From Pelagibacteraceae bacterium AG-430-I06 (lineage in GTDB: Bacteria; Pseudomonadota; Alphaproteobacteria; Pelagibacterales; Pelagibacteraceae), in the NCBI GenBank assembly GCA_003209895.1, contig QCOH01000004.1:16124-80123 (forward strand): a stretch of 64,000 bases of DNA. Reading direction: 5' to 3'. This document shows, piece by piece, positions 42,357 through 53,822 of the stretch. Positions within the stretch are counted from its first letter, which is position 1. Each line of letters begins with the position of its first letter. The notes beneath the pieces were generated by a model. The model worked only from the letters and a program-made list of their open reading frames with translations. It was not told the origin of the DNA and did not search any database. Both the position numbers and the translations under genes were made by a program.

Positions 42357-44252
42357 ATGAACTTTAGAAATTTAATTATGTGGGGTTTAATAGTCCTTCT
42401 TTCAGTTGGACTTTTTAACCTATTTCAAGATCCAAGGGGTGCCCAAGCCAGAAGCGATCAAATCGCTTTCTCAAAATTCTTACAAGAAGTTGATTCAGGC
42501 AGGGTAGTTCAAGTTGAAATCAGAGGTAATAACATTGAAGGAGTATTATCTGATGGATCAAAGTTCAATACCTATTCTCCAAATTATCCGGAACTAGTCG
42601 GAAAGCTTTCTGAAAGAGGTGTAAATATAATTGCGTCACCAGTTGAAGATAAAATGCCTTCACTATTAGGTGTTTTATTATCGTGGTTTCCTATGTTGCT
42701 TTTAATCGGCGTATGGATTTTCTTTATGAGACAAATGCAAGGTGGAAGAGGCGGGGCTATGGGATTTGGAAAATCCAAAGCTAAACTTCTAACCGAAGCT
42801 CAAGGGAAAGTTACATTTAATGACGTTGCTGGTATTGAGGAAGCAAAAGAAGAAGTTGAAGAGATTGTTGAATTTTTAAAAGATCCAAAAAAATTTAGAA
42901 GATTGGGAGGAAAAATTCCAAAAGGAGCACTTCTAATAGGACCTCCTGGAACAGGAAAAACTTTATTAGCAAAAGCTATTGCCGGTGAAGCTGATGTTCC
43001 ATTTTTTACAATATCGGGATCAGACTTTGTAGAGATGTTCGTTGGAGTTGGCGCTTCAAGAGTGAGAGATATGTTTGAACAAGGTAAAAAACATGCTCCA
43101 TGCATAATTTTTATTGACGAAATAGATGCAGTTGGAAGAAGTAGAGGAGCAGGCTTAGGAGGGGGTAACGATGAAAGAGAGCAAACTTTAAACCAACTAC
43201 TAGTTGAGATGGATGGTTTTGATACTAACGAGGGAATAATTTTAATAGCTGCAACTAACAGGCCAGACGTATTAGACCCAGCTTTGTTAAGACCAGGAAG
43301 ATTTGATAGACAAGTTGTTGTTCCTAATCCGGATATACTCGGAAGAGAAGCGATTTTAAAAGTTCATGTCAAAAAAATTAATGTTGGACCAGATGTAAAA
43401 TTAAGAACTATAGCAAGAGGAACACCTGGATTTTCAGGTGCTGATTTAGCCAATCTTATAAATGAGTCAGCTTTATTAGCTGCAAGAAAAAATAAAAGAG
43501 TTGTTACAATGTCTGACGTTGAGGAGGCGAAAGACAAAGTTATGATGGGCGCTGAAAGAAGATCGATGGTTATGAGCGAGGAAGAAAAAAAACTTACCGC
43601 GTATCATGAAGGCGGTCACGCAATAGTAGCTCTTAACGAAAAAGCATCTGATCCGATCCATAAAGCTACTATTATTCCAAGAGGTAGAGCGTTAGGTATG
43701 GTAATGAGACTTCCTGAAAGAGATCAATTATCAGTCACAAGAGAGAAAATGTATTCTGATATTGCCGTCGCAATGGGAGGTAGAATTGCTGAAGAATTAA
43801 TTTTCGGATATGAAAAAATAACTTCCGGAGCATCTTCTGATATAGATATGGCGACTAAGATGGCAAAAAACATGGTGACAAGATATGGAATGAGCAAAGA
43901 CCTTGGTACCGTTGCGTATGGAGAAAACGAAGAAGAGGTATTTCTAGGAAGATCGGTAACAAGACAACAAAATATGTCAGAGGAAACAGCAAAAAAAGTA
44001 GATGCTGAAGTTAAAAAGATTATCGATACAAGCTATGAAAGAGCAAAAAAAGTTTTAACTCAAAAAATTGATGATCTTCATAAGATAGCTAAAGCTTTAC
44101 TAGTTTATGAGACTTTATCTGGTGATGAAATTAGAGATTTAATATTAAAAAATATACAGCCTGCCAAACTATCAAAGAAAGAAGAAGAATCTGAAGATAA
44201 AGCATCTTCTGCAATAGATTCTATTGGTTTAAAACCTAAACCAGCATTATAA
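42357..44252 (+). CDS. ftsH: ATP-dependent zinc metalloprotease FtsH
   Basis: A 631-residue membrane-anchored AAA+ protease with two N-terminal helices (about 5-23 and 100-122). Walker A GPPGTGKT is near 196, Walker [16 protein letters not shown]-type [22 protein letters not shown], and the zinc site HEGGH at 417-421 (most FtsH have HEAGH; zinc ligands kept), with D near 495 in [13 protein letters not shown]. It removes damaged membrane proteins and, in E. coli, sigma-32; rpoH is also in this window. A 115-base AT-rich leader precedes it. Confidence 0.96.
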   Translation: MNFRNLIMWGLIVLLSVGLFNLFQDPRGAQARSDQIAFSKFLQEVDSGRVVQVEIRGNNIEGVLSDGSKFNTYSPNYPELVGKLSERGVNIIASPVEDKMPSLLGVLLSWFPMLLLIGVWIFFMRQMQGGRGGAMGFGKSKAKLLTEAQGKVTFNDVAGIEEAKEEVEEIVEFLKDPKKFRRLGGKIPKGALLIGPPGTGKTLLAKAIAGEADVPFFTISGSDFVEMFVGVGASRVRDMFEQGKKHAPCIIFIDEIDAVGRSRGAGLGGGNDEREQTLNQLLVEMDGFDTNEGIILIAATNRPDVLDPALLRPGRFDRQVVVPNPDILGREAILKVHVKKINVGPDVKLRTIARGTPGFSGADLANLINESALLAARKNKRVVTMSDVEEAKDKVMMGAERRSMVMSEEEKKLTAYHEGGHAIVALNEKASDPIHKATIIPRGRALGMVMRLPERDQLSVTREKMYSDIAVAMGGRIAEELIFGYEKITSGASSDIDMATKMAKNMVTRYGMSKDLGTVAYGENEEEVFLGRSVTRQQNMSEETAKKVDAEVKKIIDTSYERAKKVLTQKIDDLHKIAKALLVYETLSGDEIRDLILKNIQPAKLSKKEEESEDKASSAIDSIGLKPKPAL

Positions 44253-44264
44253 TACATTTAAATC

Positions 44265-45326
44265 ATGAGAAAGTATTACACTAGGGCGTGTAATTTTTAT
44301 CATGGAAAAGCTGCGAGAAGCCTCATCAAATTAAACAAAGCTTTTCCACTAAATGGTAAAAAAAATATTGCCTTTGATAAATTAGAAATTTTTTCAAGGG
44401 AAAAGAATAAAGTTAAAACAAATTTAATTCATATAAAACAGGTAAATAGTCTCAATAAAAATATAAAGAAAGTTGTCAAACAGGATTTAAAAAAAATTGT
44501 TTCAAAAAGAAAAAATTTCCTTAAAAATATTAATTTCAATAAAACAACGATAATGGGAATCTTAAATTTGACTCCAGATAGTTTTTCTGACGGAGGAAAA
44601 TTTAATAGCAATCAAAAGGCAAACAAACAAATTTCTTACATGATTGACTCCGGAGCAAAAATTATTGATGTAGGCGGGGAGTCAACTAGACCAGGTTCAT
44701 TAACTGTTGATCCAAGTGCTGAATGGAGAAGAATTAAGTATATTATCAAAAACTTTAAAAAAAAATATAAAAAAATTTGCTTATCAATTGATACAAGAAA
44801 ATCTGAAATAATGATTAAAAGTATAAAATATGGAGCAGGTCTCATTAATGACGTATCAGGTTTTAATTACGATCCATATGCAATTTCAAAATTAAAAAAT
44901 AATAATATTCCAAAAGTTTTGCACCATATGCAGGGAACCCCAAATACTATGCAAAAAAACCCTAAGTATCAAAATGTATTGCTAGATATTTATGATTTTT
45001 TTGAAAAGGAATTTTCAAATATATCCAATAATAAAAAAATTATCTTAGACCCTGGAATTGGGTTTGGTAAAAATTTGAAACATAATTTGACTTTAATTTC
45101 GAAAATATCTTTGTTTCATAGTATTGGCTTTCCTATTTTGATTGGAACATCAAGAAAAAGATTTATTAATCAAATATCCGGGAAGTATGACAGTAAAGAT
45201 AGAACAGGTGGTACTTTGGCATCAGTTCTTTTTTTATTATCCCAAGGTGTACAAGTTTTTAGGGTACACAATGTTAGGGAAGTAAAACAAGGAATTATGG
45301 TATTTGAAAAAATAAATGAAAAATAA
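44265..45326 (+). CDS. folP: Dihydropteroate synthase, with N-terminal extension
   Basis: A 353-residue folate enzyme. The core starts near residue 93 with TTIMGILNLTPDSFSDGGKF, then KIIDVGGESTRPGS, LSIDTRK, GLINDVSGF, HHMQGTPNTMQ, IILDPGIGFGK and LIGTSRKRFI: the complete DHPS set. About 90 residues in front are extra compared with E. coli (282 residues); the extension is basic and lacks known motifs, though longer DHPS are frequent in Alphaproteobacteria. It overlaps glmM by eleven bases, an order (ftsH-folP-glmM) common in bacteria. Confidence 0.93.
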   Translation: MRKYYTRACNFYHGKAARSLIKLNKAFPLNGKKNIAFDKLEIFSREKNKVKTNLIHIKQVNSLNKNIKKVVKQDLKKIVSKRKNFLKNINFNKTTIMGILNLTPDSFSDGGKFNSNQKANKQISYMIDSGAKIIDVGGESTRPGSLTVDPSAEWRRIKYIIKNFKKKYKKICLSIDTRKSEIMIKSIKYGAGLINDVSGFNYDPYAISKLKNNNIPKVLHHMQGTPNTMQKNPKYQNVLLDIYDFFEKEFSNISNNKKIILDPGIGFGKNLKHNLTLISKISLFHSIGFPILIGTSRKRFINQISGKYDSKDRTGGTLASVLFLLSQGVQVFRVHNVREVKQGIMVFEKINEK

Positions 45327-46647
45327 ATATTTTGGTACAGATGGTATAAGGGGAACAGTAAATCAAGGAAATATTACTGGAGAAAAATTTTTCAAATTTG
45401 GTTTAGCATCGGGAACTTATTTTAAAAACCAAAAAAAAACTAAACAGATTGCAATTATAGCAAAAGACACAAGACTTTCTGGATACACTTTGGAACCAGC
45501 TTTAGTATCCGGGTTAGTTTCTGGAGGTATGCATGTTTTTACCTTAGGCCCATTACCGACGAATGGTCTTGCAATGCTGACAAAGTCTATGAAAGCAAAT
45601 ATGGGCATAATGATAACTGCATCACATAACCCTTTTTACGATAATGGTTTAAAACTATTTGGTCCCGATGGAATGAAATTGTCTGATAATATTGAAAAAA
45701 AGATTGAAAAACTTATAGATGCTAAAAATACGAAACAATTAACAAACCCAAAGTTGTTAGGACGTGTAAAACGATTAGAAGATGGAAATGACAAATACAT
45801 TAAAATACTAAAAAATAATTTTCCAAGTAATTTTCATCTTAAAGGAACGAAAATAGTTTTAGATTGTGCTAATGGTGCTTCCTATAAAGCCGCACCTAAA
45901 TTACTCAAAGAGCTTGGTGCAAAAGTTATTTCTATGGGAGTAAATCCAAATGGATTAAATATAAATGAAAAGTGCGGATCAACATATCCCTCAAAAATAA
46001 AGACTGCAGTTAAAAAGTATAAAGCTAGTGTTGGAATAGCATTTGATGGAGATGCAGATAGAGTAATTATGTGTGATGAAAAAGGCAAAATAATAGATGG
46101 CGATCAAATTATTGCAATGTTAGCACGTCGTTGGAAATCAAAAAAAATTTTAAAGGGTGGTGTGATTGGGACACTCATGTCTAATTATGGTTTACAAAAA
46201 TTTCTAGAAAACGAAAAAATAAAGTTTTCTAGATCTAAAGTTGGAGACAGATATGTTAAAGCAAAAATGAAAAAACTAAATTATAACTTGGGAGGCGAAC
46301 AATCTGGACATATTATTTTAGGAAAATTTGCAACAACTGGAGATGGTTTATTAGTGGCCTTAGAAGTTTTATTCTCTTTAAGAAAAGGTAAAAAGGCCAG
46401 CCAACTTTTAAAAGTTTTTAAACCTTTACCTCAAATTTTAGAGAACGTATTAGTTAATGATAAAAATATTATTGGCAAATTAAAATGTAGAAAAGCAATA
46501 AAAAAAGCTAACAAATTAATGGGTCAAAAGGGAAGAATATTAGTAAGAAAATCTGGAACAGAACCAAAAATTAGGATAATGGCTGAGTCATATGATAAAA
46601 GTTTAATTTTTAAATGTATTAAAATAGTGAAAAAATCAATTAAATAA
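45316..46647 (+). CDS. glmM: Phosphoglucosamine mutase
   Basis: A 443-residue enzyme that turns glucosamine-6-P into glucosamine-1-P for UDP-GlcNAc. It starts KYFGTDGIRGTVNQG, has the phosphoserine loop TASHNPFYDNGLK (S103), the Mg loop FDGDADRV, the sugar loop LGGEQSGHIILG and the phosphate loop VRKSGTEPKIRIMAE. Full length and all motifs are present. Confidence 0.96.
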   Translation: MKNKYFGTDGIRGTVNQGNITGEKFFKFGLASGTYFKNQKKTKQIAIIAKDTRLSGYTLEPALVSGLVSGGMHVFTLGPLPTNGLAMLTKSMKANMGIMITASHNPFYDNGLKLFGPDGMKLSDNIEKKIEKLIDAKNTKQLTNPKLLGRVKRLEDGNDKYIKILKNNFPSNFHLKGTKIVLDCANGASYKAAPKLLKELGAKVISMGVNPNGLNINEKCGSTYPSKIKTAVKKYKASVGIAFDGDADRVIMCDEKGKIIDGDQIIAMLARRWKSKKILKGGVIGTLMSNYGLQKFLENEKIKFSRSKVGDRYVKAKMKKLNYNLGGEQSGHIILGKFATTGDGLLVALEVLFSLRKGKKASQLLKVFKPLPQILENVLVNDKNIIGKLKCRKAIKKANKLMGQKGRILVRKSGTEPKIRIMAESYDKSLIFKCIKIVKKSIK

Positions 46648-46660
46648 AAAAGTTATAAAG

Positions 46661-48759
<2,099 letters not shown>

Positions 48760-48767
48760 ATACTAAA

Positions 48768-49667
48768 TTATTTTAACGGTAAAAGGTTTTTTGAATTGGC
48801 AGAATTAAGCATTACTTTTTGAAGTTTTTCAAAAGCTTTTGTCTCTATTTGTCTAATTCTTTCTCTGCTAATTTTATATTTTTTACTTAACTCATCTAAA
48901 GTTTTTGGATTATCAGACAGCTTTCTCTCTTCTAATATTTCTCTTTCTCTTCCATCAAGAATTTTAATTGACTCATGTAACAAAGATTTTTTTTCGTCCA
49001 ATTCTTGTTTTTGGGCAATATAAAGTTCTTGGTCTAAACTATCATCGACTATCCAGTCTTGCCATTCCTCTTTTTCACCGGATTTAATTGGATCATTAAG
49101 AGATTTTTCTTGCGCCATCATTCTTCGATTCATCGATATAACTTCTTCAGATTTTACGTTTAATTTCTTGGATATAGCTTCAACATGTTCTTTTTTTAAA
49201 TCACCTTCTTGTCTTGGCGCGATTTGTTGTTTAATTTTTTTAAGATTAAAAAACAGTTTTTTTTGTGCCGCCGTCGTTCCTATTTTTACCAGGCTCCAAG
49301 ATCGTAAAACATATTCTTGTATTGATGCTTTAATCCACCACATCGCATAAGTAGCCAGTCTAAAACCTTTATCTGGGTTAAATTTCTTTACTGCTTGCAT
49401 TAAACCCACGTTTCCCTCAGAAATCATCTCAGACATGGGGAGACCATATCCTTTGTATCCCATTGCAATCTTAGCAACTAGTCTTAAATGACTTGTGACA
49501 AGTTTGTGTGCTGACTTTAAATTTCCTCTTTCTTTCCAATTTTTAGCAAGCATATACTCTTCCTCGGCATCTAAAATTGGGAATTTTTTTATTTGAGCCA
49601 GGTAAAGAGATAGCCCCCCTTCACTAGCAAGAGATGGTAGTTTTGGTGATAAGTTTTTCGAATTCAT
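48768..49667 (-). CDS. rpoH: RNA polymerase sigma-32 factor
   Basis: A 299-residue sigma factor of the heat-shock group. Region 2 is SHLRLVAKIAMGYKGYGLPMSEMISEGNVGLMQAVKKFNPDKGFRLATYAMWWIKASIQEY; the RpoH box follows as QKKLFFNLKK, and region 4 ends with LDELSKKYKISRERIRQIETKAFEKLQ. It directs heat-shock transcription. The start MNSKNLSPKLPSL is near a candidate promoter that leaves almost no leader. It is convergent with purA. Confidence 0.95.
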   Translation of the reverse strand: MNSKNLSPKLPSLASEGGLSLYLAQIKKFPILDAEEEYMLAKNWKERGNLKSAHKLVTSHLRLVAKIAMGYKGYGLPMSEMISEGNVGLMQAVKKFNPDKGFRLATYAMWWIKASIQEYVLRSWSLVKIGTTAAQKKLFFNLKKIKQQIAPRQEGDLKKEHVEAISKKLNVKSEEVISMNRRMMAQEKSLNDPIKSGEKEEWQDWIVDDSLDQELYIAQKQELDEKKSLLHESIKILDGREREILEERKLSDNPKTLDELSKKYKISRERIRQIETKAFEKLQKVMLNSANSKNLLPLK

Positions 49668-49673
49668 TTAGTA

Positions 49674-49701
49674 TATATATTCCTGCTTTGCTAAAGTTCA
49701 A
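49674..49701 (-). promoter_or_regulatory. Candidate sigma-70 promoter for rpoH
   Basis: On the minus strand, TTGAAC (49696-49701), a 16-base spacer and TATATA (49674-49679). The expected start point is at or within a few bases of the rpoH ATG (49667), so the transcript could be leaderless. Boxes sit partly in the rluD end. Read by eye. Confidence 0.4.
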
Positions 49702-50678
49702 TTATCAAAATTTTCAAGAAAATCCAACATTTTTTTGAAATCATGCGGCAATTTTGAGTCAAAACTCATAGGCTTATTATTTTTAGGATGAATAAAACCC
49801 AAACTTTTAGCGTGCAAAGCCTGTCTGTTAAAATTTAAAAGAATTTTATAAAAATCTTCGTTAATTTTTTTAAATTGTAATTTTTTTTTCCCATATTTTT
49901 TGTCTCCTAATAATGAATTTCCTTTGTAAGATAGATGAACTCTTATTTGATGAGTTCTTCCAGTTTCTAAAACACATTCTATTAAACTAATCTTGGGAAT
50001 ATCTTTAATATTAAAAACTTTTAGAGTTTTATAATTTGTAACTGCTTTTTTTCCAGAAAATAAATTAACAGACATCAACTGTCGGTTTTTTTTACTTCTT
50101 TTCAAAAAAGTTTCTATTTTACCTTTAAGAGGTCTAATTACACCCCATACTAAAGCGATATATTTTCTTTTAATTGTGTGACTGCCGAACTGTTCAGATA
50201 ATTTTGCATGTGAAAAATTATTTTTTGCTACTACAAGTAAACCACTTGTTTCTTTATCAATTCTGTGAACTATTCCAGGTCTAAAGGGCCCATTTAAACT
50301 TGATAAATTTTTTTTATATAAACTCATCAATCCATTCACTAAGGTGTTTTCCTTATTTCCAGCACCAGGATGAACTGTCAAACCACTTGGTTTATTTATT
50401 AAAATCAGTTCTTTATCTTCATATACTACATCGAGCTTAATTCTTTTTGGCTTAATATGATTATTTTCTTCTGCTTTTATTAAAATCTTAATTACATTTC
50501 CACTTTTTACTTTTTCAGAGGCTGATACAACTATTTTATTATCTATCTTTACACCTTTTGAGATGATAATTTTCTTTAACTGTGATCTAGTGAAATTATT
50601 GAGATTGCCAGTGAGAAATTTATCTAATCTAAGATTTTTATCTGTATCTTCAACTAAAAATGTTATTGTTTTATCCAT
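49698..50678 (-). CDS. rluD: 23S rRNA pseudouridine synthase RluD-like
   Basis: A 326-residue RluA-family enzyme. An N-terminal S4 RNA-binding domain (about 15-70, LRLDKFLTGNLNNFTRSQLKKII) is followed by the catalytic domain with GIVHRIDKETSGLLVVAKN (catalytic D141) and the conserved VVYEDKELILINKPSGLTVHPG, then TGRTHQIRVHLSYKGNSLLGDKKYG. It probably modifies helix 69 of 23S rRNA. Gene order rluD-rpoH is common in Alphaproteobacteria. Confidence 0.92.
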   Translation of the reverse strand: MDKTITFLVEDTDKNLRLDKFLTGNLNNFTRSQLKKIIISKGVKIDNKIVVSASEKVKSGNVIKILIKAEENNHIKPKRIKLDVVYEDKELILINKPSGLTVHPGAGNKENTLVNGLMSLYKKNLSSLNGPFRPGIVHRIDKETSGLLVVAKNNFSHAKLSEQFGSHTIKRKYIALVWGVIRPLKGKIETFLKRSKKNRQLMSVNLFSGKKAVTNYKTLKVFNIKDIPKISLIECVLETGRTHQIRVHLSYKGNSLLGDKKYGKKKLQFKKINEDFYKILLNFNRQALHAKSLGFIHPKNNKPMSFDSKLPHDFKKMLDFLENFDN

Positions 50679-50702
50679 TTAATAATTTAAAACGTATTGT
50701 AT

Positions 50703-50779
50703 GCGCTCGTAGCTCAACTGGATAGAGCGTCTGACTTCGGATCAGAAGGTTGAGGGTTCAACTCCTTCCGGGCGCGCCA
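50703..50779 (+). tRNA. tRNA-Arg (TCG)
   Basis: A 77-base cloverleaf. Acceptor arms GCGCTCG (50703-50709) and CGGGCGC (50769-50775) pair with one G-U. D arm GCTC/GAGC, anticodon arm TCTGA/TCAGA with loop CTTCGGA, T arm GAGGG/CCTTC. The anticodon is TCG, reading CGA. Discriminator G and encoded CCA. A glycan and exporter gene cluster begins four bases behind it on the opposite strand. Confidence 0.93.
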
Positions 50780-50783
50780 TAAA

Positions 50784-51590
50784 TCAGACAATCCATTTTT
50801 TTAGTTTATCTTTATTTTCAAGAATATACCTGGGAAAATTTGAATCAACTTCAACTTTTTTTAAGCCATAACCCCTATTAAAAATATCTTTCCCCTTTTC
50901 AATTTTAATCCTAATACCTTCTTCATTTACAATATCTTTTTGATTAAACTCACCATGAGCAAATGACTTTATTTTTGTCGATATATTTTCCGGGGTCTGA
51001 AGGTAAGCAAAATGCCATCCACCTTCCTGAATTATTTGTAAATTTTTAATTTTGTCAAATCTCCAAAAAGGATACTTTTTAAATTTCAAATCTCTTAGCC
51101 ACTGAGGGGATTTAAAATTTTTTTTTAAACAAATTTTTGACCCATGCCAATTATTTTCTTTTATATTCAAAAGATTTAGTTTGTACATAAACATTTTTTG
51201 TGAAAAAACTCCATATTTATTCCTATCAAATTTATTCAACTTGTTTAGATTTGGTATTTCATCTACGTCAGAAAGAATTATTAGATCATCATCAGCTGCA
51301 TTTCGCAAACCTTTCATAATAGAATTGCGCTGGTGCTGTTCTACTAATGACTCCCCACCAACATGAGGTTTTTTTATTTCATCAGGCGTATCATCAACAA
51401 TAATATAACTAATTTTATTCTTAAATTTTTTATATTTGTTTATATCAAAATTTAATTTTTTTGGTTTGCCCTGGTGATTTACAGTTGACTCTACAATAAC
51501 AAAATAATCAACAAATTCATTTAAAACATTAAATCTTATCTCTGCAATATGTTCCTCATTAAAGTATTGAAAGCAGTCAAATATGGCCAT
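50784..51590 (-). CDS. Glycosyltransferase family 17 protein
   Basis: A 268-residue enzyme of the GT17 family (beta-1,4-N-acetylglucosaminyltransferase type). It starts IFDCFQYFNEEHIAEIRFNVLNEFVDYFVIVES, then has TVNHQGKPKKLNF and the acidic motif LIILSDVDEIPN, which is the DxD-like metal and nucleotide-sugar site. The C-terminal AYLQTPENISTKIKSFAHGEFN segment is also typical. Bacterial members lie in surface-glycan clusters. It is six bases behind the 2OG oxygenase-like gene. Confidence 0.82.
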   Translation of the reverse strand: MAIFDCFQYFNEEHIAEIRFNVLNEFVDYFVIVESTVNHQGKPKKLNFDINKYKKFKNKISYIIVDDTPDEIKKPHVGGESLVEQHQRNSIMKGLRNAADDDLIILSDVDEIPNLNKLNKFDRNKYGVFSQKMFMYKLNLLNIKENNWHGSKICLKKNFKSPQWLRDLKFKKYPFWRFDKIKNLQIIQEGGWHFAYLQTPENISTKIKSFAHGEFNQKDIVNEEGIRIKIEKGKDIFNRGYGLKKVEVDSNFPRYILENKDKLKKWIV

Positions 51591-51596
51591 ATTGAT

Positions 51597-52304
51597 TTAT
51601 TTTTTTGTAAAAGTTGTTAAACCAATTTTTTTTCCGTCAATTTTACTTGATGAGCAATGTAAATTTGTTCTATCAAAAATTAACATTGAACCAAGCTCCC
51701 ACTCATAGACAAATTCAATCTCAAGACCTTTTAAGTTTTCTATTTTCTCATGTTTTAAATATTTGTCATAATGTTCTTTATTAAAAGGACTGTCCCCAAA
51801 CATCCCAATATGTTCTGAAGACCTTTTGTTTTGACCGTAATTTAATTTTTTCTCTCCAAGTTCATTGGGATCAATAGTGAAGTTTGTAGAGCCTCCATAA
51901 AATCTATTTTTAAATATTACTGTACTTCCAACCGAAGTTAGAGGTATTAGTGTTTGTCTATAAATAAGATTTTCAAAATTAAAACCTGCATCCACATGTA
52001 ATCCAATAGGGTTATAACTTTCCTGCATAAGACCATAAATATCTTTTCCATCTTCGTCTTGAAGATTATCCATTTTAAATTCTCCAATTTCATTTCTTAA
52101 TCTTTCGCAAAATAATTTTTCTAGCTTTTCGCTATAACCTTGTAACCATCTTTTTTTTATTACATTTTGTTTTTTATTATGAACTGTTGTTGGAAGGTTT
52201 TTATACAACTTTAGAAATTCATCAATTTCTTCATTACTAAATAAATTTTTTAAAACTTTTGGCGGTTTTTCAATTTTTTTAATCTCATTAATTTTCTTAT
52301 GCAT
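51597..52304 (-). CDS. Putative 2-oxoglutarate/Fe(II)-dependent oxygenase
   Basis: A 235-residue protein I do not recognise at family level. The cupin-like layout is visible: H103-V-D105 in PIGLHVDAGF and H216 in FDRTNLHCSSSKIDGKKIGLTTFTKK, with K226 as a possible 2-oxoglutarate contact. Between them lie short beta-strand segments (TVIFKNRFYGGSTNF, WELGSMLIFD). Such proteins hydroxylate amino acids, peptides or sugars. It stands between the ABC exporter and the GT17 gene with 4-6 base gaps, so a part in a shared surface product is likely. Confidence 0.6.
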   Translation of the reverse strand: MHKKINEIKKIEKPPKVLKNLFSNEEIDEFLKLYKNLPTTVHNKKQNVIKKRWLQGYSEKLEKLFCERLRNEIGEFKMDNLQDEDGKDIYGLMQESYNPIGLHVDAGFNFENLIYRQTLIPLTSVGSTVIFKNRFYGGSTNFTIDPNELGEKKLNYGQNKRSSEHIGMFGDSPFNKEHYDKYLKHEKIENLKGLEIEFVYEWELGSMLIFDRTNLHCSSSKIDGKKIGLTTFTKK

Positions 52305-52308
52305 ATTT

Positions 52309-53100
52309 TTATTCCCCCATGTTTATCAATGTTCCTCTTACTTTTGCCCCAAAAAAAGAAACATAAAAAATTATAACACCAAAGACAAAATAAAGTATAG
52401 ATATAGATATTGCTTTAAATATGTCAAAATAATTTATTACATCATTCATTAGAATATTTCTCATTTCTTCAAATATATGAACTAGAGGTAGGCCTTTCGC
52501 AATAAATTGTAATGATAAAGGTAAAATATCTAAAGGATAATAAATACATCCTAATGGAGCCAAAAAAAATAAACTTGCCCATGCAATATTCTCAAATGAC
52601 GGACCAAATCTTAATAAGCCAGAGGTAACTAAAAGACCCAATGTGATTCCAAAAAGATATAGAGACAATAATAGAAATAATAATGGTAAACCAAGTTCAA
52701 ATACGGAAACACCGAAGAGTGGTATAGCTATAATTGCTGCTGGAACCATTCCAATTAGTGCTCTCAGTATTGCTGTAAGTGTTAAAGATGCAATTATTTC
52801 ACTTAATTTAATTGGCGCTATAAACAAATTAGTAAAATTTCTACTCCAAATTTCCTCCAAAAACATCATATTGAAGCTTATGCTCACTCTAAATAAGAAA
52901 TCATACAAAATCGCTGCAGTTAAAATAATACCAACGGTATTACTATAGTAATCTGAATTTAAAGTAAAAAATTTGGAAATAAATCCCCAAAGAAAAATTT
53001 GAACTGTAGGCCAATATATTAAATCTATAATTCTTGGAAGAGAATTACTTATTAAATATAAATGTCTCAAAGCTAATGCATAAATTTTACCTAAGTTCAT
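52309..53100 (-). CDS. ABC-2 type transporter permease
   Basis: A 263-residue inner-membrane protein with six hydrophobic helices, the ABC-2 membrane architecture of exporters. A charged amphipathic start (IYALALRHLYLISNSLPRIIDLIYWPTVQIFLWGF) precedes the first helix, and EEIWSRNFTNLFIAPIKLSEII is the cytoplasmic loop that contacts the ATPase. It overlaps the ATPase gene by fourteen bases. Substrates of this group include polysaccharides, lipids and drugs. Confidence 0.83.
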   Translation of the reverse strand: MNLGKIYALALRHLYLISNSLPRIIDLIYWPTVQIFLWGFISKFFTLNSDYYSNTVGIILTAAILYDFLFRVSISFNMMFLEEIWSRNFTNLFIAPIKLSEIIASLTLTAILRALIGMVPAAIIAIPLFGVSVFELGLPLLFLLLSLYLFGITLGLLVTSGLLRFGPSFENIAWASLFFLAPLGCIYYPLDILPLSLQFIAKGLPLVHIFEEMRNILMNDVINYFDIFKAISISILYFVFGVIIFYVSFFGAKVRGTLINMGE

Positions 53101-53821
53101 TTTTACCTCTAGCTAGTTTAAGAAAAGTTTCTTCAAGATTATTTCTTCCATGTTTTTTTATAATTTCTTTACAGGTGCCTCTATCGATAATTTTTCCATT
53201 TTTCATCATTATTATGCTGTCACATAATCTCTCAACTTCATTCATATTGTGAGATGCTAGAAGCACTGTAACCTTATTTTCTGATCTATATTTTTGAATA
53301 TAGGACCGAACAAAATCACCAATATCTGGATCTAGGCTAGCTGTAGGTTCATCTAAAAAAAGGATCTCAGGCTTATTAATTAAAGATTTTGCTAAAGACA
53401 CTCTATTTTTTTGCCCCGAAGATAGTTCCCCAGTTTTTCTATCAAAAAAATTTTTTATATCTAAATCCTTAGATATTTCCTCTATTCGATTTTCCAAATC
53501 TTTTATACCGTACAGCCTGCCATAAACTTCAAGATTTTGTCTAACAGTTAACTTTTTAGGAAGCTCAATATACGGGGATGCAAAATTAATTCGGCTCAAT
53601 ATCTCATCTCTTTTAAAAGTTTCTAAATTTTTGTTATCTATAAGTATTTCTCCGCTAGAGGGTTTAATCAATCCTAACATCATTCCTATAGAAGTAGTTT
53701 TACCGCACCCATTAGGGCCAAGCAGACCCAAAGTTTTATTTTTTTCTATTGTAAAATTTATACTATTTACCGCAAGAGTATCTTTATATTTTTTTGAAAG
53801 ATTTTTAATTTGTATAAACAT
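53087..53821 (-). CDS. ABC-2 type transporter ATPase
   Basis: A 244-residue ATP-binding subunit. Walker A GPNGCGKT (35-42), signature LSSGQKNR, Walker B ILFLDEPTASLDPD and the H-loop ASHNMNEVERLCD are complete. LSSGQ in place of LSGGQ is a common variant in ABC-2 exporters. It lies one base behind the tsaC-type gene and heads the exporter/oxygenase/GT17 run. Confidence 0.88.
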   Translation of the reverse strand: MFIQIKNLSKKYKDTLAVNSINFTIEKNKTLGLLGPNGCGKTTSIGMMLGLIKPSSGEILIDNKNLETFKRDEILSRINFASPYIELPKKLTVRQNLEVYGRLYGIKDLENRIEEISKDLDIKNFFDRKTGELSSGQKNRVSLAKSLINKPEILFLDEPTASLDPDIGDFVRSYIQKYRSENKVTVLLASHNMNEVERLCDSIIMMKNGKIIDRGTCKEIIKKHGRNNLEETFLKLARGKNELR

Positions 53822-53822
53822 T

